Part shown: positions 1-11,199 of the stretch, one piece after another
Position numbering within the stretch: the first letter of the stretch is position 1
Layout of the letters: each line of letters starts with the position of its first letter
Origin: Watersipora subatra
Lineage: Eukaryota; Bryozoa; Gymnolaemata; Cheilostomatida; Watersiporidae
Direction of reading: 5' to 3'
Assembly (NCBI RefSeq): GCF_963576615.1
Contig: NC_088716.1
Span: forward strand, 60,032,228 to 60,096,227
DNA: 64,000 bases
Position numbers and translations under genes: made by a program
Notes under the pieces: model-generated
What the model was told of the DNA's origin: nothing
What the model saw: only the letters and a program-made list of their open reading frames with translations
The model's database searches: none

Positions 1-2740
1 AACCTGCATTCACTAACCACTCATTTTCCATCAAGGGTAAGGTAAAGCATTGTAGAGATTTAATAGCCAGTCATATTTAATCACTTTGTGATAAACTGAG
101 GTCAATGTTTAGCATTCTAGGATTGCCAATATTTCTCCAATGAGTATCAGTACAGACCCAAAGCAACCTTTGTAAACAGTTGAATGCAAATTTTGGCGCA
201 GTTTGTGCTGCTTTTTTATGGTTAGAGGCATTGTAACAAAAAAAAGTGAAAACACAACACAGACTCTATAAAACATTCTAACTAACGACTGCATTCAACA
301 GTTTCAAGTTTCACCAGATCAATAACATTTAGATAATCACGTATTTCTCATCCCAGCAGCCAGGAGTACAAAATTATTCCATTATGCTGCCTTTAACTGT
401 GTCAAAGGGTTGAATAACTTCACAAACATTTATTTTAAACCGCTGGAAATTATGAAGGATGATTTGCATAGATTTCCGATTGTATCTTATCTCTTGACAA
501 ATAGTTTCACTGAATCATGGGGTATGAATGGACGAGTTGGACCAACTAAATTATTTACTCAACTGATAAAGTATAATGAAGTGTCTTTACTAAGATACAA
601 TGCTCAAGCCTTCCACAGATGAAACAGGACATCAGCAAATGAGTGCATGTATAGCAATTAACAATATCAGGCCATTGCTTTATCTTGGAGGCCGACAAGA
701 CAGATTATTCCAGGACTCAACAGCTCAGATGTTTACAGCAAGACAATCGCTGTTGAAGTGATGAATCTAACCGAGTCAATTGACGATGGCCCAGCGGTTA
801 GCTGAAAGTTTTTCCGACGTCAGTGTCAAGACAAGTGATGAAATGGCAGGTGGCTTGTATGGAACCCACGCTAGGTCAGAAGAAATACTCCTGATATGTA
901 TACAATTATGCGATGAAGAATAAAAATGAAAACTACTCTCTACAAAGTCCGCACGCAAAGAACCAAGAATACCAGAAGTCTGTGTTTTGAAATATATCTG
1001 AGTTTGAAAGAACCCAGATATATTCCAGAGTAGTTGTACTTCGGTACTCGATACTCGGGTAATTGCTAGCAAGTACTTAAACTCATACGGAACAAACTTT
1101 TAAATTCCATTCCAGTAAGGAGTATGCATATGAGAGGTGTATGAGCCTATGTTTGAGGTGTTTGGGCTCTAATTGCACGTACCAACAATTGTAGAAAGCT
1201 TCGGGGGGGGGGGGGGGGAGGGGTTTTGCAACCAACAGAAACACAAAAAATGGTGCGACTGAGTAGAGTACATTTGTTTGGCAGTAAGTAAGCGCATGTT
1301 TTATAGCATGCCATTATCGAGTGAGGACCGACACCTCACAAATAGTTCTTGGTGTTTGTAAGCTACGGCAAACAGTCACAAGTGACATTGAACCAAAGGT
1401 GTTTGGTGAGGTTTAAAAACTTCAGAACACACTCGCCCATATGTCACCCTCTAATTGATCAAGCAATTACTGTACCATGTCAATTGCATACTGTTGAAAG
1501 GGTGTGTAGACGATAACTCCAAGTTTAGGGTGAGCTCATCGAAAATCTCATACAGCGAAAATATTTTTTCACATACATTGTATATGCCCAAGAAGGATGC
1601 GCGTACAAAGGTCAAGAGTATCCATAAACAAAACCTATACCAGGCATCGACTGATTCATATTAAACTGTGTTGAGCAACCAAACAACCACACAAATCAAT
1701 TTCCTCAAATGCCCTCAAAATAGTTATTGTAAAGACTTGAATCACATGCCAATTTTCAGTACAACATTCATAAGTTGCCTTTTTGGATTGCTAAATGTGA
1801 ACTCGAATTTAGGATGGGCTATGCTAGGTCCTCCAAAAATATATTACTAATTCGCTGTTAGCACATACATATATACATCTATTCGCTGTTAGTACATGCC
1901 CACAGGGACTTAGACATGGCTTTAAACACTGCTATACAAGCTTTTAAAAAGCCTTTGCTGCCTAGTGCATCAGAAATCAAACACGAAAGTCCCTGAGGCA
2001 GCCAGGCGAGAGGAACTCAATACTAACAACTAGCTAATGCAGAAGCTCTGGCACAGTTGCACGTGAAATCAATTCCATCTCCTAAGTATGACCAAGCAAC
2101 ACCTACGTCAGCTAGCACCTGTTAACGGCTAGCAATAATGCTTGCCACTTGGAGGATATGGATATATCATAGCGGCAGCGATTGCTACAGTTGAAGGCAG
2201 CAAGTGCTAACTTTAACTCAGTATAAATAAAGTCACTATGCAAGGCTAGCCGACCATCCATTGTTACATTCTATGTTCATGACTTTCAATCCTTGGAACA
2301 TAATGTTTGACATCTAAACTACGAGAAAGATTTGAAAGTTTCCATTCTTCTGGCTACTAAAACCATAGAAATGAGAAGCTGTCAGTGGTCAGATAGTTAT
2401 ACTGAAAGGGAAGTTAAAAAGCCTATCGCCAACCGCAGGTGATCAGCCCAGGGAATTCCGCCAAGTTTATGAGGAAAACTGGACCAAGCTGCACAACTGG
2501 ATTACAGCAAACCTGCTACCCTGCATCAGTAACTGTCATTTATTAACAAACAATGAAATTTAAACACATTTCGAATTATTTGTTAATTCGGCATTCATCG
2601 ACTTCGAGAATAACTAATAACGCTTTGTGACAAAAGTGAGTGGAACTTGGCTTACGCAGACATATATTATCTCATATCAGATAGCAGTACAATCCACAAA
2701 AAGGGATGCTAATGATTTAAATTGCTAATAAATAACTGCT
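1..2740. other. No recognised gene
   Basis: Only short open frames are present on either strand (about 60-100 codons), with no motif or family I recognise and no convincing pair of splice sites. The one distinctive feature is the guanine run listed separately. This is probably intergenic or intronic sequence with decayed repeats. Confidence 0.5.
1203..1223 (+). repeat. Poly-G homopolymer tract
   Basis: Sixteen consecutive G residues, one A, then four more G. The tract could fold as a G-quadruplex on the plus strand. Length may be affected by assembly or sequencing error. Confidence 0.9.
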
Positions 2741-2741
2741 T

Positions 2742-3189
2742 AAAGATGAACTCGCACAAAATTTTAGTAAATTTTATTAGAAAGTATCGGGTATTTTTCT
2801 ATCATTTATGATTGTTGTTGATATTTGAGGTGATCCGACTGCCAGGATGTTTCAAGAGTAAAATTGATAAAACTTGACCGCAGTTAGAAGACTCAGATCG
2901 AGTGAAAGTGCTATTATGATGTCTATAGTTGCAAGGAAATCGACAGACTAGAGACGCTTGAAGCTGTAAAATGAACGCAATAGCCGATATTAACTATAGC
3001 AACTAGTGATTTCATTTCAACAAGAATGGTTCTCCGAGCATATTAACCGCTATCAAGTTTTGTCGATTTTAATCTTGAAGCATCCAGGCTGTCAGATTGC
3101 CTCAAACATAAAAAAACAATTGCAAATGGTAGAAAAATATTGATACTCTCTGATGAAACCTGCTAAGAGTTTTTGGAAATTCATCTTTG
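2742..3189. repeat. Foldback element, family C (copy 1)
   Basis: The two ends are long imperfect inverted repeats of about 130 bp. The left end reads AAGATGAACTCGCACAAAAT and the right end is its diverged reverse complement, ending ATTCATCTT. Both arms carry a conserved block around TTTGAGGTGATC and TTGATAAAACTTGA. Related copies lie near 40402-40854 and 61096-61535. There is no coding capacity, so this is a non-autonomous DNA element. The TA next to the left tip suggests TA target use, as in Tc1/mariner-like elements; the superfamily is inference. Confidence 0.8.
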
Positions 3190-5220
3190 ACCTTCAAAAT
3201 GGCCAACAAGAGCAGTAAGCAATGCTATCTTGGGCGTAGGTAATGTCATAGGTAATAACAACATTGCCCAACTTCTCCCACATAGGGCAAGTGTCAGGAC
3301 TGAAGCAAGCGAGTATTACAGCTATATACTGCTGACCAACCTCTAACACAGAGTAGCATTAACAGTAATGTACTGCTGCACTGATGTCATGGCATAACCT
3401 GAACTGACACCCATTATGAGGTTATGGAGCAGTTACAGCTCTAGTACATTGTCATCTTCAATCAAATTATTAGTTCAACAAGCCTTCCTAATGTTTAGCT
3501 TCCAGGAAAAATTAATGTTTGACATTTGCAGCCAGATCAGCTAACCTCTCTTGAATGAGTGTCTGCTATCAGCCCATCAGCACTGCCACCAGCGCAATGC
3601 ATGTCCGCTGTCAGCCGTCTGCCTTTAGAGAATTGACAACAAGTAAAGCGATCAAATTGTTAAAAAATGAGATCATCAAACAAGTGATGTGGGTAGTAGC
3701 TCCATCAATGCTTGAGCAATACTTTCAGTCTCCTCAGCTTTCATGTGATTCCCAGTCAGACAATAGAACAGGAAATGGCTGTTCCGTTGACTTCACAGCG
3801 AGTGACAGTGTTGCCATGGATGACTCTCCTCTAATATGTTTTCAGAAAACTGTAATACTGAGAGAAAAAAGCTTGAACAATCACGAATGACCTTCAAAAT
3901 TAACATCCAACAGCAAACTCCTGAAATGACCAATCCTTGATGCAGGTTACTGAATCAATTTTACAGAAGACCAATCGTTTGGGACACCCAACAGGTAGAA
4001 TTTTTGAGTGGGCTTTGTGAAGTTGGTAGCGCAAGGAAGCGCAAGCAATCAACTAGAGAACCGATTCTGCTCAGCCATAAATGAAGTAGCAGCATATATT
4101 ACAGTGTGAAAGCAATCCACTCTTTGACTTATTATGCCAGGTAACCTCCTTTCAACTCTGCCAGCCAGCTTCATTAAGGAGAAACAAAGGTCATTTCCAA
4201 CTCAATTAGAGCAAGGCTAGAGCATATTATGGTCCCATAATACTTCACAAATGGATAAGAGCAATAAACAATTTCAAATTACTGAGATCAAATTGCAATG
4301 CCTGCATATAAGAGGACTAGGACAAGTGCAGGCCTTAGTACTTAGTCTGGTCTTTATATCGATTAATTAATTAATGCATGGATAGTCCTACAAATAAGTC
4401 TGTCAGCTAGATATCCCAAATACCTGTATCTGCACGCATACTCCAGTATTCCTATGAGCTATGCTTTAGCATAAAGCTCAACATCTGGTATCGATAAGAA
4501 AACCATGCTGGTAATAAGATGCATACCAGCATCTCTCGTTGGTGATAAGGGAAACATACAAGCAGCGTCTGCATTATAGTAACTACCGTGTTCCCCTTCA
4601 GACTATGTCTAAGATGGTAACCAATAGAGCCTGGCATTCGGCCAGCACATCATAAGCTTGCTACAGACATGACAGTACTGCATCTGTCTATTGATAGAGG
4701 TTGTAGGTCAGCCTAATTTATGTACAATCTTAATAAACTAGCAACTTATATTATTGCACAAGCAAACAAAAACAAATTTTTTATGATGAATAGTTACATG
4801 TAAGAGCGCTAACTTTTCATCAGTTAGTAGGTATATACCATATGAATCAACATTGCTTATACAATACAAAGCGTTTGTGAGCATGATTGCTGCATGAGTG
4901 ATAATGAAGCGATTGCATATTGTGTAGTTTCAGTATTGCCTATTTAAATCGTTGATTATATGCTTATACACTGGTGATACATGTAAAAGAAGGCTGTGTC
5001 ACTGTCAAAAATTTATTGACAGCTCATTATATTCTCTTAATTTGGACATCCTAAATTTTTGCTGCTTAGTAGGCCAATATCGCGGTTTGCCTTCCTAGTG
5101 ATCAGCAGCGATTTAAAAATATTCATACTTATTATTACTCAACTAAATTATCAGAGACTGTTCTAATCAAATTATGTGAATAGCGAGTAAAAAGATAAAT
5201 ATGCTAGGAAGACTTCTCAC
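3190..5220. other. No recognised gene
   Basis: The stretch includes a 111-codon plus-strand open frame (3555-3890), serine- and cysteine-containing, that matches no family I know and has no clear splice or start context. I see no repeat family shared with the rest of the window. A host exon cannot be excluded. Confidence 0.45.
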
Positions 5221-5367
5221 CAAACTCCTCAATCGACCCATCCGTTAAAACACGCGACAATCTGTTATCTTCTGCATCTCCTCCCTCAATACATGTGTAT
5301 TCAAGTTCTTCATTTGTCATCAACACAGTACTTGATAAAGTTATCCGTGGGCCGACGTTTTTCCCGG
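5221..5367 (-). CDS. Candidate internal exon, unknown acidic protein
   Basis: On the minus strand a splice-acceptor-like site (TTTATAG) precedes a 147-bp open stretch that ends at a strong donor (G then GTGAGAAG). Read with two bases completing the first codon and one base left over, it is open for 48 codons and phase 1 at both ends. The peptide is acidic and protein-like, with segments TNEELEYTCIEGGDAEDN and LTDGSIEEF. Local GC is higher than the flanks. I do not recognise the protein. Without a start, neighbouring exons or a homologue this remains a prediction; chance open frames of this length occur in AT-rich DNA. Confidence 0.4.
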
Positions 5368-5867
5368 CTATAAATTACGAAAGCTGATGCTTAGTATTTT
5401 ATCTCATGGTTACGCTATTAAACATAGCTAGCTAAACAAGCAAGCTATTGAACTTTTTTAACAAAATGCATGTCTACGGTAACTAATATGCAAACTGCTA
5501 TTCCGATCCCTATTCCTTAACGACGACAACGTCAGGGCTTATAAATTGCTCCAGCGATATTCGTGTCATTATTTAGTTAACAGTAAACGATTAAATGGTT
5601 AAGTTTTAAGCAATACATTTATCAATACATCATTAAAGTTAGCAGGCATATTTTACAAAATAATATTCATAGCTGTGCGAGGGCCTTCTAATAAATATAG
5701 ATACCAAGGGATACAAAGTCTCCTAAAATTTATCCACACAGTTAAGAAATAGACAACAGAGCCAATGCAGAGAAATACATTGAAGCTAAACAAACATATA
5801 AGTGATATATAATATAAGATAGATGTTTACCGGGGTCTTTGATTATCACAGTAGATTTAATTTCTTG

Positions 5868-5988
5868 GCTCAACAATAATCCAAATACACCGTTCAGCAA
5901 TAAGAGAACTAGGTGTTGATGAGGAAAAGAAATATGATTCGTACTGGTTAGTAACATATTGTTGTAGCGCAGTGTTAACAAGATTGCT
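5868..5988. repeat. 121-bp module shared with 62870-62990
   Basis: This 121-bp block is about 93% identical (8 differences by eye) to 62870-62990, while the sequence on either side is unrelated. On the plus strand both copies share one open frame (containing VDEEKKY and YWLV), but most differences change the amino acid, so coding constraint is not indicated. It may be a captured exon or a fragment of a larger repeat. Confidence 0.7.
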
Positions 5989-6394
5989 TAATATATGCTT
6001 GCGATATTGTGGTGATATTGACAAATTCTAAAAGCAGAGAGTTAGCTTTATTATCTCAACTGCGAACGGTTACTTCAACTGTTTTGAACCGTAAAAAGAC
6101 TACCGATTCATGATGCCGTACACTCTACAATTATTAACGACGTAGGATCAGACTAACTTTTTGGACAATACCTTATTGGTCTAGAAGCAATATTGTAAAA
6201 TGTAATTGGTTGAGAGGAACAATCATGAAAACGTCGAAAATTTGACCTCTGGCCGAAGAAATCTAACGAAAGCGAAACCCATAACATAAGTTTTTAGTTA
6301 TTTTGCTCTATTGAAGAAAGTATTAAGAAGTTTTTTATTAGTAATAATTAGCGATAAATTTTAGAAAAACAATGCAATGCCTTCATTTGCACTA

Positions 6395-6595
6395 CAGTGG
6401 AACCTCGGTTCTCGACCAACGTTTCGGTTTTCGACCAAAAAATTTGTTCACGTTGGATGTCGAGCTTATACAGTATTCAGTTCTCGACCAAAGCATGCGC
6501 ATTGGAATAAAGCGCGCAGAACAGCTCCGGAAACAGCATGTAAACATTCGCTTTCATAGAAAACATGGAAACATACGTTACATAAGTGAAGCGTA
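6395..6595 (+). mobile_element. pogo/Tigger-like transposon end (fragment)
   Basis: The segment begins CAGTGGAACCTCGGTTCTCG just after a TA dinucleotide, a terminus typical of pogo/Tigger-type Tc1-mariner elements. The phrase GTTYTCGACCAA recurs three times in the first 110 bp. No matching right-hand end was found; the fragment is followed by an inserted MITE at 6607. Family assignment rests on the terminal motif only. Confidence 0.55.
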
Positions 6596-6606
6596 TGTTT
6601 ACTCAC

Positions 6607-6781
6607 ATACCTGCCAACTCTCACGCATTGGGCGTGAGACTCACGCAATCACCCCAAAGAAAAAATGAAAATGCGTGAGATTTTTGCCCCAATTTCCACA
6701 ATTTTATATATACTATCATTGATACATCAATTGCCCCAAAACCAAATCTCACGCATTGCCCCACTCTTGGGTTGGCAGGTC
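6607..6781. mobile_element. 175-bp MITE with 11-bp flanking duplication
   Basis: The ends are inverted repeats: left TACCTGCCAACTCTCACGCA, right ending GGGTTGGCAGGTC. The internal sequence is rich in CTCACGC motifs. The element is flanked on both sides by TGTTTACTCAC (6596-6606 and 6782-6792), a direct repeat best read as a target-site duplication. It has no coding capacity. A 9-11 bp duplication would fit Mutator-like elements, but the terminal sequence alone does not prove the superfamily. Confidence 0.8.
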
Positions 6782-6840
6782 TGTTTACTCACCTAAATCC
6801 ACTACCACCTTCTACTAACTTTAATCCACTTCACAAAAGG

Positions 6841-7427
6841 TGAAATGGATTTTAGTTAGCATGCTAATAGGATTTGTCTGACCCCTGACCTTGTGTTTTT
6901 AAACAGATCGCAATTCTTAACTTGTTGCTGCTTCGTAAGAGAAAGATACCACTTCTTTTGGGTCCTGACCAATGGAAATGACCCGAGAGATGCAATTGTT
7001 CTGCTGTTGCACTGTGATGAGGGTACAACCTGAAATGCTGTTGAAATCTGAGAGATTGTCAGCCTAGTTGTTTATGGGAGATTAAGCTTGCTGGTGTACT
7101 GTGTTGCTGGTACAATGCATATGTTGGTGCAATGTGTCTGCTGGTGCAAAGCAGGTGAAGTCGAGCTAATTCATGCTCGTAAAAAAATCTAGCAAAGATT
7201 TCAGCGATTATTGTACTGTGCACAAGAATAAACATATCTATACAGGCAGGGTATTTATATCTTAGAAGATGGGCCTTAATAAGTTCAACCAGGTCAAGGA
7301 GAATAGCTAGGTACAAAAGAGTTTGTAATGAAAAACAGGCCACGCCCTCACACATGAATAGATAAGGGCTACACATATAATGACAACAGAAACAAAGAAT
7401 AATTATGGATATGTATACTTTGTATCA
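6841..7427 (-). mobile_element. Solo LTR of the Gypsy G2 family
   Basis: This 587-bp stretch aligns along its length with the LTR at 28515-29165. In plus orientation both begin TGAA and end TGTATCA, so they have the canonical TG...CA ends. They share the block around CAGGTGAAGTCGA, the GTGCACAAGAATAAAC block, and the AATAATTATGGATATGTATA end. No internal Gypsy coding region follows, so it is a solo or truncated LTR. No clean 5-bp duplication is visible at its edges. Confidence 0.75.
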
Positions 7428-7673
7428 GTCCTTATAAAAAGGAAAGGACCATCTGGGATGATGCCTCCTCTACTGAAGAGATTCGCTAGGGAGACAACTC
7501 CTCCAATTGAGCTACCCTAAATTGCTTTGAAAGACGATTCTGTTTCCAAGATATGAAGTAAACGTGCCATTGCTGTTTATATTTTCTTTTTCACACGATT
7601 TCTGATGTAACTGATCTGTTGCATATTTTGCTGTTTCATTATCAATTTCTGCAATTCTTGGTATTGTATCTTG

Positions 7674-8555
7674 AAGGTTGACTTGCAACAAAATTCACAT
7701 TACAGTTATTTGGTATCAAAAGATTCACTATGTTTTACTCTTGTTGTGTTGTAGGTGCCAAATATGTGGAAATGTGATTACAAGCTCTTAAAAGCTCAAA
7801 AACGAAAAGCCGTCGTAGATTGTAATCTGTTTATTTATCTGACGTAGTCATTACAGTTTGGTTATTGTCTTGTCATGTGATGTTCTCACGTGAATTGAAA
7901 GGCCAATAAAAAGCTCAATATGGAACTTATCGTAGCACTAGTTTATGACAAACACTTCGGGTTTTACCGAAGACCTCGTATCAAATGTAAATGCTCGCTA
8001 CTTTACAGTTTTGTTTCGGCTTGATCGAATCGTCAAGTCGTAATCTGGTCATGTGACCCAATACTTCGCAAATAATATTTGCGGCACTTTTCAATTATCA
8101 CAGGTGATCAACAGGCTTGTCATGATTATCAGACAATGATATGTACTCCTTCGAGGTAAGGTTAAAAAATTAAATGAATTTTTACGGTAAGTTATAAGAT
8201 ATCAGTGCTAAAAGTGACAGCATTACAATGACGATAAAACAGATGCGTAAGAACAATAGACATGGTTTTATTGAATGCGTGAAGTATACTTGTAAAAATA
8301 TTTCGACGAATAAGGTTGCATGTAAGGTGTAAACAGAAACTATTTACCACAACTGCGTCATATTTGAGCCGTTTTGGAAAGAGAATCCAAACTACAGTGG
8401 TCTCGTGTGGCTGCGATTAACTGTTTGTTTTTTAGCTTGTAAGAGCTTATAATCACATTCCCACATATTTTGCACCTACAACACGACAGCGTAAGACATG
8501 GTGAATCTTTTGATACCAAATAACTGTAATGTGAATTTTGTTGCAAGTCAACCTT
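7674..8555. mobile_element. Foldback element, family A (copy 1)
   Basis: This 882-bp non-coding element has inverted ends of about 130 bp. The left end starts AAGGTTGACTTGCAACAAAA and the right end finishes TTGCAAGTCAACCTT. Copies 2 (19372-22913) and 3 (61538-62277, inverted interior) share its whole structure. Copy 3 sits in a site for which an empty version exists, giving TA (or TTAA) as the duplicated target. This copy keeps the single TTATAAGA site into which a hAT element jumped in copy 2. Confidence 0.85.
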
Positions 8556-8562
8556 TAACCTT

Positions 8563-8784
8563 TATAGTATTATTATCTGGTATAGCATTATTAGCTCCGA
8601 AAGTCATCATTGTTAACAGTTGCACACAGGGGTTAGGGCTGGCCAGCCAGGGTTAAGAATTGTTTTGAGGAGGCACCAAAGTTTTATTAATGCTTTGAAT
8701 CTTCACGCACGTCACTAGTCTCACCGTGTCCGAGATCTCGTGAGATGCGTTGATCATGTTTTCATGGTTACTAACAATGTTACA
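8563..8784 (-). mobile_element. Solo LTR of the Gypsy G1 family
   Basis: This 222-bp stretch aligns with the LTR at 19152-19364. On the minus strand both start TGTAACATTGTTAGTAA and share a conserved middle (TCTCACGAGATC, then AATAAA as a likely polyadenylation signal). No G1 internal sequence adjoins it. It lies 5 bp from the end of foldback copy 1 and 46 bp from a Helentron. Confidence 0.75.
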
Positions 8785-9973
8785 TTCTCCCTTTCTAAAT
8801 GATGAGCAGTCTTCAACGATTATTATTAGTCCCACGACCAAACACGAGTGAAGTGATTGTTTGAGATCTTTATGATAAATGCATATGTGCACACAACTCA
8901 CGAAAATTATTCATCAACACCGTCGCAAACCCTTGTACCGAAATCTCATTAACAAATTTAACCATTTTTCAATGGAGTCGTTTAAGTATAATAACGATAC
9001 AAAACACATATAAACCTATTTAATTATGTTACTAAGTCTTTGAAATTTGTAGACAATATCCTAAACCTCACCAATCTGATAAGATAATACATAACTAGAC
9101 AGATTAATTTGGCCTAGAATCGCTATTAAAGCCTGACAAGCTTTTTTAAATCAAAATTAAAAGCGGCCAATGAAACGCCGATAACACCGTGCAACCGAGA
9201 GTAGAACCATTAAGTCGTGCGTATTTAACAAGACAAACGTGCACATTTTACCAGTCTATGGCATTGTTCAAATGCCGAAGGTTTCTAATATCTTTCCGTT
9301 TTTAATATCTTGCAAAAATATTTAATTATAAGAATAATCATTTGATTTTATAAAATTATTATAAGATTTAATCATAAGAATAATCATTCGAATTTATTTA
9401 TCCGAAGGTTTCTGTAATAAACGTAGACCGTTTGAGGCGTAGACCGATTTACAGGTACGAAATTGTGGTACACAGTTTATTAGCCAATGTTTTTTTCCAA
9501 TTACCGAAGGTTTCATTGAATTATGTAGAACATTAGCCAAAATTCTTTACATGTTGTGTACAAATTGGGCCGAACTACAATGCCCCTTTATGACGAGAAC
9601 AATTTTCTATTTTGCTCCAGTTTGCAGAAAACCTCCAAACACGTGAATGCTGATGCTCGCTTTCTGTTACAGATCGCTATCAAAACCATTCTACATTCAA
9701 CACAACCAACTTTCAAACTGTATATTACACAGCAGCTTGCAATTTTACTTCTAATATTGCATTTCAGAGATATAATAAACATATTTCATTATTGCTATTG
9801 TTAAATTACATAAAGTACAGCTGTAGGTTAGGCCTACAGCTTTAATTAATAATTATTTTAATGTTGTAAAACATAGGTTTGAGAGAGTAGTAGATTAGGT
9901 GTGATTTTTATACAACCTTTTGTTTTGCATAGTTGACTTTTTGAATTTAATTTCAAAACGACTTGACAACTAC

Positions 9974-10490
9974 CATGGACATACAACTTCCCAGAACACC
10001 GCGTCTTGGCCATCGCCGACGCAGTGGCCGTCCACGTGTCTCTCAATTATTACAGCTCAATAGAAAGGTCCTCACATGAACATCAAATGCTAATGTTCAA
10101 CGACACGCTACTCAAATTAATAACAACAACTCATCTGATTCAGAGAATTCTTTAGTAGATGTCGTAGGCGATGTAAATGACATGGACTTGGCAGCCCCTT
10201 TGTTTCCAAATGATGATCATGATTGTATGGACATCATTGACTATGAAAATAATGTACAAAACAATATTGCTCCTCCCAATGCTGCCCCCCCCCCCTTCAT
10301 CACATTCCTCATTTGTTTGTTGCTCATCTATCGTTTGTTGATCTCTCGAGTTCGAAACATTAATGACTTAGTTGTTAATAACTTCGCTAGGGAGTGCATC
10401 ACTCGATTAGCTATCAATGAGCAAATCCTACAACGTAAAAGAGAGGAGACTAGATTGCGCGACCTTCAACAGAACACTGTACTTATCTAA
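9974..10490 (+). pseudogene. Internally deleted Helitron replicase remnant
   Basis: An ATG at 9974 opens a basic N-terminal peptide (PRTPRLGHRRRSGRPRVSQL) also present at 16699 in copy 2. A separate open frame (10182-10490) starts with an acidic DMDLAAPLFP segment and ends with a helical, charged tail (ECITRLAINEQILQRKREET). The same tail is present in antisense in the copy at 54352-55788. I read this as the first and last parts of a Rep/helicase-type protein joined by a large deletion, with a frameshift between the two pieces. No Rep (HUH) or helicase motif survives, so it cannot be active. Confidence 0.5.
10284..10296 (+). repeat. Poly-C tract
   Basis: A run of C residues inside the Helentron copy, near the presumed internal deletion junction of its replicase remnant. 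Confidence 0.8.
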
Positions 10491-10974
10491 CTTATCTATA
10501 TTTGTTGAAGTTGTTAGTTGCACCTTTTTGAAGTCGTGCTCCCTCAAATTTATATTATATCATATCGAACAACTCTCATTTACACGGTACTCTGTCAATT
10601 CCTGCTGACAACTCTTTTTCAACAACCAGCAGTACCCTTTCTTTTTCCATTATCACTTTGGTCGTCGGCTGTATGACAGGGGAATTTCTAGTAAATATAA
10701 CAGCCAGTTGTTTTAGTTTGCGTCGTCCTTTATAGTTTTGTAGTTGACCTTGTTTTTAGATCTATTTTACAGTTTATAAGTATATAGCTTTTAGAAGCGA
10801 TAAATGATACATATTGCAGCTACTAGGCTTGAACCTAGTTATTTAAAGTTAGTCGCCAACAAATAATAAGATCAGCAGTTGGCGATATAGAGTATAAATA
10901 AAACCAAAGTGATAATAATAAGAGTGTAGCGCAATAGTAAGCGAGTAAGCATAAGTTTTATGAGTGGGCTTCAC

Positions 10975-11199
10975 CTACTGCATGGCAAAATTCTGGAAGC
11001 GTGAGGGTAGAGTGCCCTTTTTAGCTCCCACACTCCAGTATGGTGTTGATACAGCTACGGGCCCTAGCCTTAGCGTAACTTTTCCATCACTTTCTTGTTG
11101 ATCAACTGTCTTGAAGTTAGTGTTATTCCCTATGTTTGAATCCTCAGTAGCTGGTTCAGGTTGTGCTTCAAAGAGATTAGGTCCCAAGTTGTGAAGTTC
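10975..11199 (-). CDS. Candidate exon, unknown protein
   Basis: After an acceptor-like TTTTAG on the minus strand, 74 codons are open up to a TAG. The product is hydrophilic and protein-like (ELHNLGPNLFEAQPEP at the start, VSTPYWSVGAKKGTLPSRF near the end). A donor-like GTAGGT or GTGAAG lies at the very end, so it could be internal rather than terminal. GC content is above that of the flanks. I do not recognise the family. It may be a host exon or a piece of the adjoining BEL element's 3' region. Confidence 0.35.
   Translation of the reverse strand, partial: ELHNLGPNLFEAQPEPATEDSNIGNNTNFKTVDQQESDGKVTLRLGPVAVSTPYWSVGAKKGTLPSRFQNFAMQ

Larger units (their letters stand above)
8831..10692 (+). 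mobile_element. Helentron-like Helitron, family B (copy 1)
   Basis: The element starts CCCACGACCAAACACGAG and ends with TTTGGTCGTCGGCTGTATGACAG followed by GGGGAATTTCTAGT. The 12-bp inverted repeat is therefore terminal on the left but about 24 bp inside on the right: asymmetric terminal inverted repeats, as described for Helentrons. A CTGT-ATG-ACAG hairpin follows the right repeat. In better preserved copies a stem CCAAACA/TGTTTGG follows the left one. Inside are remnants of a protein that match the two ends of a Helitron-type replicase (next entry). Much of the interior is deleted relative to an autonomous element. Confidence 0.75.

Noticed and set aside
776-1072. 98-codon minus frame
   Set aside because: No motif, no splice or start context, and composition consistent with chance; left unannotated.
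8653-8901. 82-codon minus frame (and 19146-19337)
   Set aside because: Lies in the G1 LTR; conserved between copies because it is repeat sequence, with no protein features.
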